DNA of 64,000 nt from contig OU452198.1 of assembly GCA_911728435.2 (NCBI GenBank), positions 16,154,001 to 16,218,000 of the forward strand, given 5' to 3'. The notes beneath the pieces are model-generated. The model was not told the origin of the DNA and did no database searches. It saw nothing but the letters and a program-made list of their open reading frames with translations. Shown here piece after piece: positions 11,701 through 21,900 of the stretch (positions within the stretch are counted from its first letter, which is position 1; the number at the start of each line of letters is the position of its first letter). The position numbers and the translations under genes are program-made. The DNA comes from Apoderus coryli. Its lineage: Eukaryota; Arthropoda; Insecta; Coleoptera; Attelabidae.

Positions 11701-11820
11701 GATTGCAATCCCTTTGTTATCCAGTACAAATGTCCAAAATTTATACATTATAATTAGTGTACTATGTAATATGTATTGGGTGCAATAAAGAATTTATTAT
11801 TATTATTATTATTATTAGAG
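8800..11820 (+). mobile_element. 5'-truncated Jockey/CR1-like LINE
   Basis: Homology to the LINE endonuclease begins near 8805 (the frame reads RPLPGYNFIGKSRGARGGG before the first ATG). The element continues through the ORF to a 3' UTR with AATAAAG at 11784 and an (ATT)n tail ending at 11820. The N-terminal half of the endonuclease is missing. A 25 bp direct repeat brackets 8307-11820, so the insertion may also include the 8307-8800 segment. Confidence 0.85.
8871..11459 (+). CDS. LINE ORF2: partial endonuclease plus reverse transcriptase, uninterrupted
   Basis: The 862-codon frame has no stop or frameshift. Residues ~1-160 are the C-terminal half of an exonuclease/endonuclease/phosphatase domain, with GSLYRPPSKN, GGDINVNLLD and the terminal DVDIADHSLVF. 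An RNA-binding/linker region follows. The RT is at about residues 370-650: SSSAGVDGLG, NDLRPISILPVLSKIAEK, LLDYSKAFDTI (motif A), CGVPQGSILSPILFSIY (motif B) and YQLYADDTQIY (catalytic YADD). The C-terminus has the RTSLFERSFSYQVYRMYNSL tail. It would prime cDNA synthesis at nicked target DNA. The first EEP residues are lost, so it is probably inactive despite the open frame. The ATG at 8871 is only the first Met in a longer open frame. Confidence 0.9.
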   Translation: MYVSTDLRYECLRVPNVDSLEQLWVKLKLNKKLYIIGSLYRPPSKNLLECINSLENNISSFISECDNIVCGGDINVNLLDIENSKTRIFTEFFENFNFKQLIDVPTRVTPRSFTLIDVILLLDDSDLLSCGTEDVDIADHSLVFCKFGACLRVTTPRQVSSRNLAGIDRDCLLELLRDARLEDIFYIPDINDKLAVFNNVILFIFDVICPIKKHVIKRKKQPWLTDNIQLMIRMKKRALLKYKTSNRQSHWDSYKQMRNTVNSAIKAEKRAYLRYSIVNENQSALWKKLRSLSVATATTPSQLPPHLNVPDAINNHFLSPSRNVPVPDAKLLDYYSNNLKSNFGELFNFTTITDDDVLKYLREIKSSSAGVDGLGVDMILLCCPVIIKYVTHIINSVLLDLDFPDAWKISRVIALQKTTTVESFNDLRPISILPVLSKIAEKAMKTQISRHVLDFQILPPMQSGFRQNHSCTTALLNVIDNVISSCDTGKSSVLILLDYSKAFDTIRHKILLAVLHYIGFSQNAVKLICSFLTNRRQFVETDCGRSEEGKVLCGVPQGSILSPILFSIYTCNIVNCLQTCKYQLYADDTQIYCSFLLEESGLYNNLINKELERLAAQSEIHNLKINPLKSMYLVFGKNRNGLQNLININIAGTLISSRDEAKNLGVVLSSDLRFKEHVNLCIKRAYINLKLLYHSRHFLNRQMKIKLCDTLVLSHFNYADALYGPCINKMTSERIQRVQKACLRFIYGIRKFEPVSYKLRDTKWLNMEKRRKLHMMTLFHKIIFYKSPPYLYNKIRFREDVHSVNLRFRGLISPPPHRTSLFERSFSYQVYRMYNSLPTEFKCLKPGTFAVRVRRFLLDQSR

Positions 11821-11845
11821 ATGCAAGAAATGTATCGATATATTC
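11821..11845 (+). repeat. 25 bp direct repeat, candidate target-site duplication (right)
   Basis: Exact copy of 8282-8306, directly abutting the LINE tail. Confidence 0.75.
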
Positions 11846-12685
11846 CATTCGATCTCAATTTCTTTTTAAGGTTGAACTATTGTCTCGAGGATTGCAACTG
11901 AGTCTATTGACCGCTTGTAATAAATAAAATACAGTTTTACTCAAATGTTCGACCTGCTGGGTATGTGGAATTCAACAGTTTCGATCATGGTTCGAGAATA
12001 AAATTTTATAAAAACTTCCAACCTCCAACTTTTTAAAGTTTGTGCGCAGTGCCACTGAGGAGCAATAATATATTTCTTTGTAAGTGGAAGTCGTGTAAAA
12101 AATATGTTATTTGTTTCTACGAAGTACTCTCTTACAAATGAACCCTTCAACATTTTTCTCATATATCTACAGGCATGCGGCTGTTAAAGATTGTCCAAAT
12201 AAAGAACGTAGTCTAGACTCTAAATGGAAGAAATGTAACTATTACAATTTATTTCAAAATAGTTTTTTTTTTATATACAAGCAATATCGGCAAAGTAGCG
12301 GTAGAAAAATAATATATTAATGTAAGTGACTTTCTCCTCTCTTAAAGGAGTGTACGCGATGTGATGGAAGAAGTTAAAAAAATACAATTATAGATATACA
12401 GTTTTCACTTCATTAATTCCAGTTATATTGAACATATACGTAGAAAAAGCATACGCATGTTCGTCGCAAAAAAAAACGTTAATTTTCTTTGAAATTACTG
12501 TTGGTACGTGATTTTGTAAAAGCTTGCTATTGTACGGAACTAAAAGTAAACGTTAATCATCAATGTTAATTAAAAATACTAAAAATATTTGCATATTTTG
12601 CTTATTTACAGACGTGTATAAGTGTTAAAATTTCAACTACAATATCTCACATTTAATGTAATAATTGCACATAGGGTTCGTTATA
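11846..12685. other. AT-rich stretch, no gene recognised
   Basis: Small frames only; no domain, hairpin or repeat partner found. Confidence 0.4.
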
Positions 12686-12726
12686 AGCCACTGATGATAG
12701 ACGGGTAGTCCGAAACATGTCTGGCT
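12686..12726 (+). ncRNA. Hammerhead ribozyme motif, type I, Penelope-like
   Basis: All core elements are present in order: stem I 5' strand AGCCA, core CTGATGA, a short stem II (GAC, loop GGGTA, GTC; one more A-C mismatch pair is possible), GAAA, a minimal stem III of the palindrome CATG, cleavage triplet GTC ending at 12721, and stem I 3' strand TGGCT, a perfect match to AGCCA. The very short palindromic stem III is characteristic of hammerheads in Penelope-like retroelements and retrozymes, which tend to act as dimers. There is one extra U after CUGAUGA, also seen in the two related motifs at 16.7 and 59.5 kb. No Penelope RT is visible next to it. Confidence 0.7.
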
Positions 12727-12800
12727 AGTGTTAATAGAAAGAGTAGACGTGTTTTATTCAAGATCTCATTCACTCCTCGATATATGGAGTACTTCAAAAT

Positions 12801-13086
12801 AAAAACAACATATTGGCCACATCAATATCATCCAATTTCGACAAAAAGAACTGTGTTAACATGTCGCGATATTGAGCACCAGTAACAGTCACGCCCAAAA
12901 TCCACACCAAACAGTGACACGTTGTGGTTGTATTTGTTTTTCGACAATCACATGAGGGTTCTTAGAACCCGAAATGCGGCAGTTTTGGCGATTAACAAAC
13001 CCATCAAGGTGAAAATGTGCTTCGTCGCTTAGGATGATTTTACTCGAAAAATCAGCATCCATGGGTTGAAGCTGAATAATCCATTC
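12801..13086 (-). pseudogene. Mariner-like transposase, C-terminal part (split by LINE)
   Basis: On the minus strand the sequence reads WIIQLQPMDADFSSKIILSD then EAHFHLDGFVNRQNCRI, including the first catalytic Asp of the DDE/D domain (LSDE). It then decays through a VTVWCGFW-like block to about 12801. Upstream codons of the same gene resume at 14931, on the far side of a LINE insertion. Confidence 0.8.
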
Positions 13087-14933
13087 CCGACGTGTTTTTT
13101 CGCAGTATTATGGTGCCATTGTGGAGAAAAGTTTAAATCGGCACTTTAATGGGGGGCTGTCGGTTCGCTGTACAACATGTGAGAACAACCCTAGAAGTAT
13201 GTTTTTCGTACCGGTCAGTGACATAAATATTAGATCGGTTATTAATAACTTACCTAATAAAAGATCAACAGGGGAAGATCAATTACTCCTTTTTCTGATA
13301 AAAAATTGTATCGACGAGTTTGCGCCGATTCTGGGTGAGCTGGTCACCAGTTCCGTTTGGAGCGGTGTTTTTCCAACATAACTTAAGAACGCAGTTGTCA
13401 TCGCTGTTTATAAAAAGGGCGACAGTACGGATACTAAAAACTACAGGCCCATAGCTTTATTGAGTGTAATTTCTAAGATTTTTGAGAGTGTCATGTCGAA
13501 CCAGATTTTTAATTTTTTAACTGCCACTCAAGTTTTAACGGATTGTCAGCGGAAGGGGTTTTCAACGGAAACATGCATCACTGACTTTGTCCAATATATC
13601 CAAGACCGTACTGATGGGGGAGAATATGTTGTTGCCTTATTCTTTGACCTATCAAAGGCATTTGATACGGTTGATAAGCTGTTTGTGTCGACCAAGCTAT
13701 CCTGTATGGGTGTGAGGGGAAACGTCAACGACTGGATCTTTTCATACTTGAGTCGGCGTAGATTTTGTGTCAGGATAGACCCATTATCTGATTATGAGGA
13801 CATTAATATCGGCACTCCTCAGGGAAGTGTCCTGGGCCCCCTTCTTTTCCTTTTATTTGTTAATGACTTGCCTCAGCGGCTAACCTTTGCAAGACCATTT
13901 ATGTACGCGGATGATACATCTTTAATCATAACGCACAGGGACCCTAAAATTCTTCAAGGAAAGATTTCATCTACATTACGAGCTTTTGATTCGTGGTGCC
14001 ATGATAACCGATTGATGGTTAACCATAATAAAATAGTTCTGCTTCAATTTAACAGATATAAATCATCACTAGATTTCGATGTACAGTTTGGAAGCAGCAT
14101 TTTACCCTGGTCACAGCCTGTGAAGATTTTGGGTGTGACTGTTGATGAGAAATTTACTTTGATACATCACCTAGATATCGTATGTGGAAAGCTATCCCAA
14201 CAGGCTTACTTAATTTATTCTCTGAGGGGTCATATGAATACTGCAGCCCTAATAACAGTATATTATTCTCTTGTTTACTCTGCGATTTCATATAATATAG
14301 TATCCTGGGGCAGGTCTTGTGAAGTGAGTCGGGTGTTTGTGATTCAGAAACGGATATTGCGGACCATCTTTGGTCTGCCATTCGGCTTCTCTTGTCGGGG
14401 CACTTTTAAAAGTGAAAGGATGCTAACAGTAGCCTGCATTTATCTCTTTAAATTACTTCCTTATATATTTAAGAATCGAGCTTTGTTTCCAGTGAATGGC
14501 TCGCAACATAGTTACGCTACTAGGAGTCGAAACCAACTACTATTACCTAGGCATTATCATGAGTTTTACAGGAAGTCGCTGCATTACTCTGGCATAAGCT
14601 ATTTTAACATGTTGCCCTCTTCTATCAAAAACTCAGCAACTGAAAATGTTTTTAAGATCAGACTGAAATTGATTCTAGTTGAAAATTGTTTTTATACTCT
14701 GCAAGAATTTGTTCAGTTTTGCTCTAGTATGATGTGAATTGCGCTGCTGGATGCCTCATGCGTTTAATCTCTTTTTCTGTTTTTTGTTTTTTTTTTGTCG
14801 TTGTGATGATAGCGTTTAAGATTTTATTTATTATAATGTGACATGTTCTATACAAATTATTCGTATATTTATGACTTGCCAATGTATATATTTTATATTG
14901 ATTAATGGCCAATAAAGATTATTATTATTATTC
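13087..14933 (+). mobile_element. 5'-truncated LINE inserted in the mariner pseudogene
   Basis: Starts mid-ORF right after mariner codons (...CCATTC at 13081-13086) and ends with AATAAAG and an (ATT)n tail at 14911-14933; mariner sequence resumes at TTCAGCAAAC. The shared bases ATTC suggest a very short target duplication, though the tail makes its length ambiguous. Orientation is opposite to the host transposase. Confidence 0.85.
13121..14737 (+). pseudogene. LINE reverse transcriptase with one in-frame stop
   Basis: Two frames in the same register (13121-13381 and 13460-14737) are separated by a TAA at 13379 and a short ATG-less stretch, so a single nonsense codon breaks an otherwise open ORF. 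The RT motifs are complete: YKKGDSTDTKNYRPIALLSV, FDLSKAFDTVD (motif A), GTPQGSVLGPLLFLLFVNDL (motif B), RPFMYADDTSLI (YADD) and HNKIVLLQFNR. The C-terminus ...NGSQHSYATRSRNQ is shared with the LINE fragment at 39.25 kb, so both belong to one family. The position of the stop suggests a GAA-to-TAA change (inference). Confidence 0.85.
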
Positions 14934-15275
14934 AGCAAACTCTCTTCGGTTTGCATGGTCATTAGGCTTCAGTTGTGTTAATTGAATTTTGTAAGCATGG
15001 AGACACAGCTTTAGTGCGTATTCGCTGTAGAGAACTTCTTGCAATTTGCAATTCTTGTCCACGACACCGAATTGAGGTTCCTAGATTGTCACCGACACTC
15101 ACGCACTGCTTCGATATTGACATTTCAACGGCTTGTTTTTGGACGACCAGTGTGTTTGGTGTGTCCAACGGATGTCTCTTGCAATTTTTTAATTAAGCTC
15201 TTCACAGTTGACGAAGATAAAACACGATTTCAACCATATTTTGGATGAAATTTTCGACCTTCGGTCGCCAAGCTT
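14931..15275 (-). pseudogene. Mariner-like transposase, N-terminal part (split by LINE)
   Basis: Minus-strand fragments read STVKSLIKKLQET, GRPKTSR, SIRCRGQELQIARSSLQRI and, at the LINE junction, NDHANRREFAE. This is the paired helix-turn-helix region of a mariner-like transposase with the usual GRP linker. Several stops and frameshifts are present. Confidence 0.75.
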
Positions 15276-15690
15276 TCATTATTTTTGAAATATTGTTCAA
15301 TAAGGAAATGCATAACTAAGTATAATTCGATATTATGCATTGAGCCCCATTCATACATTGCCAGATGATGGGATTTTTATTTGTGGGCGAAAATTGTTTT
15401 TAGTAAATACTTGTGCTCGGTCTGACACGTTGAGCCTCTTATTAGATTAGATACATAATGTTAATGCATAACAAATTTTTGATATATCCCACGCCAGTTC
15501 ATTTTCTAAATCGGTAGAGCTTTTTTTCTTTGAACTATAAAATATATACACTTTATTGAGCTAAGTTTTGACGTTTGAATTTATTATGCATATCTTCTCT
15601 TTGGCCCACTTTCTAACACACGTCTTAGCTTCCGACGTATACCAGTAACGTCTACGTATTTTAGGAAACTTTTCTCGGTTTATTGGATAT
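15276..15690. other. AT-rich stretch, nothing recognised
   Basis: No gene or repeat partner identified. Confidence 0.4.
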
Positions 15691-16013
15691 ACGTAAAGTA
15701 ACATTTCTCTTCCAAATCAAAACTAAACATATATTACAAACAAAAAGTCCACATAACAGGACGTTTCGTATTATAATTTAGCATATTTTCAGCTTTCTAT
15801 TCTAACATTATTAAATAATTTGAAAAGTACCTAGTCCATTCTTAAGTGGAGTTGTAATTTTACTGTTTGAATGAAAGTCAAATCTTCACACACAAAACTC
15901 ATTTTAAGCTGAAGATGCGCTAAATTGTAGCACGGAGCGTCCTGTTATGTGAACTTTTTGTTTGTGATATATTATGTTTGGTTTTGATTTGGAAGAGAAA
16001 TGTTACTGTACGT
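15691..16013. repeat. Inverted repeat (~107 bp arms) carrying hammerhead-like modules
   Basis: Arms 15691-15797 and 15907-16013 are reverse complements with some divergence, around a ~110 bp spacer. Each arm holds a hammerhead-like string reading outward. The left arm, on the minus strand, has CTGAAAA, a hairpin-like linker, CGAAAC, GTC. The right arm, on the plus strand, has CTGAAGA, the stem GCTA/TAGC, then CGGAGC, GTC, where GAAA has decayed. Penelope-like elements often insert as inverted partial copies with hammerheads in their terminal repeats, which would explain this head-to-head structure. Confidence 0.55.
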
Positions 16014-16048
16014 ATTTTAGAAGTTATTGCGTATACGCATATTTATTG

Positions 16049-16620
16049 TGATAATAATAATGGTCTTTATTGATCAGCAAAATACACAAATTTATCATAC
16101 AAAGATATTTTTGGCACCTATACTGATCAAGAGGTGAAGTTTTGCAATTTGCTATTTTCAAACTTATGCTGTTTTTAAGCTACATACGTTACAATAGGTA
16201 CTATATATTGCTTTGGATCTATTTTGAATCATATTTCTCTCATTCCATGCTCCTTGAAGCATCAAAGAATTTAGTAGTCATGGGAAATTTCTAGTTTTTC
16301 TTGGAATACCTAACGTAGTCGTGTCAAAATTTTGTCAAATGCCGAATAGTCGTGGGTAAAGATAGTCTTTTACTCTGCTATTATTCACTCAGTTCGTTAC
16401 ATGTTCCACAGATGTTATTTGTGCGAATTTATGTGAACTGATGAATGTGAAAATCAGTAGACCCTGGGGAACGTCAACGTTGATCTCAAGAATTGATGAC
16501 TTTAATATGGCACCACTCTGGTTAAGACGTACTGATTATTTTCTTCCTGAGAGATATGACGCTATCCAATATAACACCTCGAATACCAAAGTTGTAAAAT
16601 TTAAATACAATTCAATTTAA
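16049..16620 (-). repeat. Probable 3' end of a minus-strand LINE
   Basis: The minus strand ends AATAAAGACC followed by (ATT)n at 16047-16072, the tail style of the other LINEs here. I could not read a continuous protein upstream; the RT remnant at 17000-17290 may belong to it. Confidence 0.35.
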
Positions 16621-16683
16621 AGGGGAGTAGATTGTTAAAAGTCGTACTTCCACGCAATAACTTTAATATATCTCTGAATGAGC

Positions 16684-16724
16684 CCCATGCAGGTTTCGGA
16701 CCACCAGTCTCCATCATCAGTGGT
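16684..16724 (-). ncRNA. Degenerate hammerhead motif, Penelope-like
   Basis: Minus strand: CCA, CTGATGA, T, stem II region GGAGACTGGTGGTCC, GAAA, CCTG, CA, TGG. CCA/TGG could form stem I, and GGA/TCC (or GAC/GTC) stem II. The cleavage triplet would be GCA, which breaks the NUH rule, so cleavage is not expected. Same layout as 12686-12726. Confidence 0.5.
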
Positions 16725-16999
16725 CAAATTTATAAATTTGTTTTGAAAAGCTCAATTACATTGTGCAAACGTTAATTGTCTCAAGACAATAGCAAGAAAT
16801 GTATTAAGGCTATTTCGAGGAAAATTATATTTTAAGAATTATAAATTTCGAAAATTGTAAATTAATAAAAACATCATCATCATGATTAATTCAAAAATAT
16901 TTTTGATTTTTCTTTTTATATATCATTAAGACAATAAAAATTGAACAATAAAAATTTATTGCACCGGATTGCTAAGCCCGTGTATACTAAAAAAATTAA

Positions 17000-17290
17000 C
17001 CCTGACACTTATGCCTCTCCCTCAGCTTCATTAACACATTATTTACAGACTGAATGACCGCATTCTAAGTTGATAATCCTTGCGTAAACTCAAATATGGT
17101 CCCACCGAGTATATTATGCTTGTTTACAAAAGCTATTGTAGAATGCATTTTCAAAAACCTTATAGAACTCAGACAACACAGAGATGCCTCTATAATTTTT
17201 TTGTTTAGGTTTGTGCCTTTTAAAAATATGCACAACTTTGTCCGCAGCTTTTTTCCTGCGGAAATTTTTCTTCAAGGAAAGATGAATTGA
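17000..17290 (-). pseudogene. Decayed LINE reverse transcriptase remnant
   Basis: On the minus strand one frame reads KVVHIFKRHKPKQKNYRGIS then VLSEFYKVFENAFYNSF, matching the RT block usually written NYRPISLLS..KIFE. A shifted frame continues FVNKHNILGG...FEFTQGLST, matching the Q.GFR.G.ST block. Stops and frameshifts throughout. Confidence 0.6.
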
Positions 17291-18250
17291 CCAAGATGTG
17301 GAGATTAAGTTACAGTTATAAACTAGTTTCTGTACACTTTTGTTATGTGTTCTAAATAGTTAATGATACAAAAAAATTGTTAGAACTATAGTCAGCTAAC
17401 CTAAGGTTTTTTTAATACAAGAAGTAATTTGGGCGTCTACTAAAATTACAATCTAAATTTGCAGATTACTATTACTACCTATTTTCTATATTTATATATG
17501 AGCATCTGGTATTCACAAATTAACGTTTAAATAAACTAAAACACATTTCGCCTCGTGGAATCTTAACAACGTTGGTTCTTATGCAATATCTCTTCACCTC
17601 ATCAATTTTATCTAGAAAAACAACTGGTACCTTACACAGATGACGGATTTCATAATTTCCTGTTGTATTTGCCTCTAACGAGTTTCTTTTTTTTACAGCA
17701 CAATTTACAAAACATTCATAGTAGGCATGAAATTATGCATAGGTATACCTTATCTTGCAGTATTCTATTGTATATATTAGTTGGTAGCCTGTAGGCTTTA
17801 TAAATTATGAGGCGGAAATCGTTTTCGTTATTGATGAATATATAAGCCATTTGATTGACGATGATGGGTTGATGCACTCAAAATTCTTGCAGTATATCTC
17901 GATAGCACTAGCTAAAATCATTCTTAATATGGCTATTGATTTTTTTTTTGTTAACGTCTAGCTGTAAGTGTGGTCAAATTGAGATAGTTAAAAAAGTGCG
18001 TAGAGCAATATTATCATCAAAATATCAAAGAAAACTGTATTAAAAAGCATTTTTTGAAATATCTCTGCGAATCCATCATCCTAAATTGTGGCAGTGAAAT
18101 CAATGTCAAATAGAAAACTAACACTGATATTTATCTCATACAAATTCAAATTATAAATATATTACAATGAAGTGGTGAGATCAAGCTTTGCTACTCAACT
18201 ATCCACTTATAAAGGGTGTTTGATTTACGCCGCTTTTGTGTTTTAAATAA
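17291..18250. other. AT-rich stretch, nothing recognised
   Basis: No gene, hairpin or repeat pair recognised. Confidence 0.4.
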
Positions 18251-18257
18251 AACGTAT

Positions 18258-18400
18258 ATAGGGTGTTTCATTCATCATTCAGAATTGTCCATTTGGTAAT
18301 TGGAGATATCTTTGCACCAAATATGAAGATTTGACCCAAAACCCTAAAATCAAATATTCTCCCTTACCCTGATACAGGATGTTTTATTATACATATTCCC
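18258..18400. repeat. Small mariner-type MITE or solo terminus
   Basis: TATAGGGTGTTTCATTC near 18258 and GATACAGGATGTTTTATTA near 18372 are two CAGGGTG-like termini in direct orientation. No full inverted partner is present. Confidence 0.35.
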
Positions 18401-18770
18401 AAATGATTTTAGCCCATTGTTTGGCCGCTTTCAATGTTTCTATTGTTCAAATATAATAAAAATTGAAAGGTTCATGTGACTTACGATTGATATTAACACA
18501 TTTTATCATAAACTTAGTTAAATTTTTAATGGAACTCAAGTGAAATAAATCATAAAATATAAAATTATATAATTTCAACATTACATTTAAAATAATTTGA
18601 ACACTACTTATTCTATCGCATTAAGACAATAGGATGATATTTACGTAGGAAGTAACGAAAAAAAAAACATGATTAAATTTTTATTACGGCAGTGGTGTAG
18701 ATTTTAGGTGATATAAAGGAAGTATCTATCCCTACCGCATGCGTCTAATAATAGCGGAAAACTATTTTTT

Positions 18771-18897
18771 CTACGACTGTCTTTAAATGCCTTTATTATA
18801 TGTTCAATCATGATTTGAAAATGTAGTACATTGTAATGCCGCAAACGATCATACTCATAGGAAATATATGTCATTTCATGCTCGTTGCACAATATAC
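18771..18897 (+). repeat. Mini-unit with CTACGACTG and AATATAC ends
   Basis: Preceded by TATTTTTT (18763-18770), it starts CTACGACTG and ends AATATAC. The same end pair bounds the two larger insertions at 23087-23754 and 23976-24860. The right half shares the block ATGAAATGACATATATTTCC (minus-strand reading) with the palindrome at 20420-20534. Confidence 0.45.
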
Positions 18898-18959
18898 TAT
18901 GTTCTACAACTGTCAAAAAATGTCCACATTTTTATACTAATGTCAGTGTGCGAACTGGC

Positions 18960-20310
18960 AGATTTTTTAATTGCCACTATATCTTCACGTTGCCCATGGC
19001 AACGTGCGCTAAATATTTTGCACACTAGGGCGCAAAATAAATGAAACTTTTAATTTAATGGAAACTAACAAATACTAAGTAAGATAGCGCGTAGGCATTT
19101 TCGTACTGCCGTTTTGCTTCATCGGGCAGAACATTTAACACGACCGAACTTGCTGTTTGCTTTGTATCAACCATAATTTGAAAATGTAGTACATTGTAAT
19201 GCTATTTTAATTTCCCACTAGTTGCCCAACAAGTAAATGTCCTGATAATGACAAAAGTAGCATCGGTTATGAGAAATCACCATAGTATCGCCGAGAATAC
19301 AGACAAAACAAATTCACAGTTTAAATTCTTTCGCTAATATCGAAAGTTTCAAAGCTATTTACATAATGAAAACCAGTGATACTGATAGTAAATATAGTTT
19401 AACACCACCTACCTAATCAATTTAATACTTTGAACTCATTGTATTTGGGCTTACGCCAAGAGCACAGATTTAATGGACCAGATGCGTAAGCAAGCAAGCG
19501 CGCCTGTTTCAATTGTTTTTCAAACCACGCCTACTGAGAAAGTGCCAGCTCCGATAGTTTGGTTCATGCTAGGTATAAAGCGGTAGCACATATGTAATAG
19601 CTATAGTACGTGCAGAGGTATCTGTAGTGCGGGTTATTATATATTATATTGTTGTTTGTGATTATATTCTTATTTTAAAATTTTAAAGCATGCCTGGTTA
19701 TAAGTGCCTTTACCTGCATTGCACTTTTTGCTGTGTTTGAACAGTAATATTTGTAATATATCCCTGATAATTTGGGTTAGTTAATGTAATAACAATTATC
19801 TTTTTGTAAAAATGTATTATTTCACAACGGCTTTCTTTTATAAAACGATCGCTTTATTTTTATTATTCTAAGTTGTTATATTTTAATTCATCATGTACGT
19901 TATTTATAATTGCGTCATCCGTATCATTGTTCAACTTACAACTGTATGTATGGTGCTTGTAATTCAATTTTATGCGTGCTATTAGCCAGTGTAGTAGTTG
20001 TTTTGCCTTCTTCTCTAATATTATACACAACATTTCGATAGCGAGGACAGGTTCATTCACGTTCTTAATTTCTATACAAATATATTTTTTACTAACAGTA
20101 AAAAAATAATAACATAATAATTCTAAGCTTCACTGTTTTGTATTAATAAATAAACAAATAAGTTAAATCTTAAATATTTAAAAAATCTATTGGTGCGGAT
20201 AATATTTTTTATAACACAACATGAATTTGTAAATGCATTGGTGTGGGCAACATAAGTCTGTCACATCGAGTTTGAATCACTGTTTTGCGCTTACTTATTC
20301 ATCTGGTCTA
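18960..20310. other. AT-rich stretch; one short repeat only
   Basis: A 30 bp block near 19165-19200 (TTTGAAAATGTAGTACATTG) repeats 18815-18845. No gene recognised. Confidence 0.4.
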
Positions 20311-20419
20311 TTAAATATGTGCCAAGAGGGCTAGTATAGGTAACTCTCGAAAAGCAAATATTTTGCTAAAAATTATGATACTTAATTTATTCAAAAGCAA
20401 TCCTGTAGGTATATTAAAA

Positions 20420-20534
20420 CAGTCGTAGAAAAAGTATAGTATGAAACTCACATGAAATGTCCATTTCCTACTCGTATGATTTGCAGCACGATCAAACTCG
20501 GAAATATATGTAATTTCATGTTCGTTGCACAATA
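20420..20534. repeat. Palindrome with AGTATAGT edge, truncated by a MITE
   Basis: Opens CAGTCGTAGAAAAAGTATAG like the palindromes at 20788 and 23612. Arms share ACATGAAAT and ATTTCC around a central CTCG...CGAG-like segment. The right edge is cut at ACAATA by TACAGGGTGTTTC of another element. Confidence 0.5.
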
Positions 20535-20670
20535 CAGGGTGTTTCATAATGTATGCGCAGGACTTCAGTCTGTGAGAGCTCGTCCAAAAATATCAAAAAA
20601 AGTTTCTATTAACTAACCCTCTAAAATGCACCATTTTCGAGATACAGTATGTTGAAATTGAAAAAAAAAA
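20535..20670. repeat. Solo end of a mariner-type MITE
   Basis: Starts CAGGGTGTTTCATAATGT after TA; no right end found. It interrupts the preceding palindrome. Confidence 0.45.
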
Positions 20671-20787
20671 CTATTTTTTATTATGGAATTATGTCAAACA
20701 CAAATGTCCTTATTACCTTTTCTTCTGTGTTAAGTATTTCTGCTTAAATTTTAATTCTGAAATGGATTCTGATTCTTCAAAGTCGTA

Positions 20788-20930
20788 GAAAAAGTATAGT
20801 ACATAATTCGAGCTGTAAATAATTTTACATACTCGAGACTATAGCCTCACTCGCCGCTTCGCGGCTCGTCGTCAAACTAGTCACTCGCATGTAAAATATC
20901 ATTTACAGCACATGTTATGTAATATACTAT
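20788..20930. repeat. Palindrome with AGTATA ends and ~52 bp arms
   Basis: Left arm AGTATAGTACATAA...GCTGTAAATAATTTTACAT, right arm (reverse complement) AGTATATTACATAA...GCTGTAAATGATATTTTACAT. The centre is ACTCGCCGCTTCGCGGCTCG. It directly follows GTCGTAGAAAAA and an ATG that reads MDSDSS, reminiscent of the start of Crypton-like recombinases (SDEE/SSEEE-type). Confidence 0.65.
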
Positions 20931-20939
20931 TACAGCACT

Positions 20940-21900
20940 GTTTTTAATATTGCTTATAACTAATATCAAGCGGAGATCAAGTGCGAGACTTGCGCTAGGT
21001 TTGTCATAAATCATAAATATTAATAACTGTTTAGCCACATTAAAATAATAAGTACTTATAGCTTACTTCTGTCTATATCCGGCAAACAATTCTAGACTCA
21101 CTTATTAACCTGTTAAAATTTCATTTATCATTTTCTCTTATGACACATTAATAATAACTGATCACATTATGTCATATTTGACAAATTTGTCAATTGTTGT
21201 TACCTGAATTGTCAGTTTGACAATTCTTTGGCAACTTTCCACACTAGAAAAATGCGGAAAAGTCCACTTTACCGCATATTCGTAGGAAAACTATAGATTA
21301 TAATATGTTATACAACAAAGGTATCATTTAAAAGTAGAACATTCGGAGTAGAAAATCACGAAAGTGTTTCCATATATTTAATGAAAATATTGTATAAGAA
21401 AAATAAACATATTTTAGTGAAATTTAAAAACTCATTCAGTCGTGATGTAGCCAACTAATAATTACTTGAACTTGACCAAGCCTCTATACGATAAAAGCCA
21501 GAGTCAAGTGCTTGTATTCACCATTTCTATACGCTCTACTAGTTCCATATACACAAACCTTAATCGATATTTTGTTTTTTTTTTTTGCTTTTAACTCGAC
21601 AGACTATCGGCAACAAAACAATATAATAAATGTTCGAGTTTCATTTCAGATGAATGGGTATTGAAACATTGTGGGAATGTAGGTATATTATTTTATGTAT
21701 ACCTAATGAAAGATTGGAAATAAATTGGAATTGGAACTTTTCGTGACTTGTTTCGTAAAGTAAATGTATTATTGCACTTAGGTATATATAGTTTAAGTTG
21801 ATGACGCTTTTACTGGATTGTAATCAGATTGATTAGTTTCTCTAAAATGAATTTGCCTCATTTACCTCCCATGTATGAATAATAATTCTATTTTCTGTTA
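20940..21900. other. AT-rich stretch, no gene recognised
   Basis: A short palindrome ATGCGGAAAAGTCCACTTTA continuing CCGCAT lies near 21251-21277. Nothing else stands out. Confidence 0.4.

Noticed and set aside
18704..20547. Two minus-strand frames sharing CNEHEMTYIS-like sequence
   Set aside because: The similarity is explained by a shared non-coding palindromic repeat; the frames diverge outside it.
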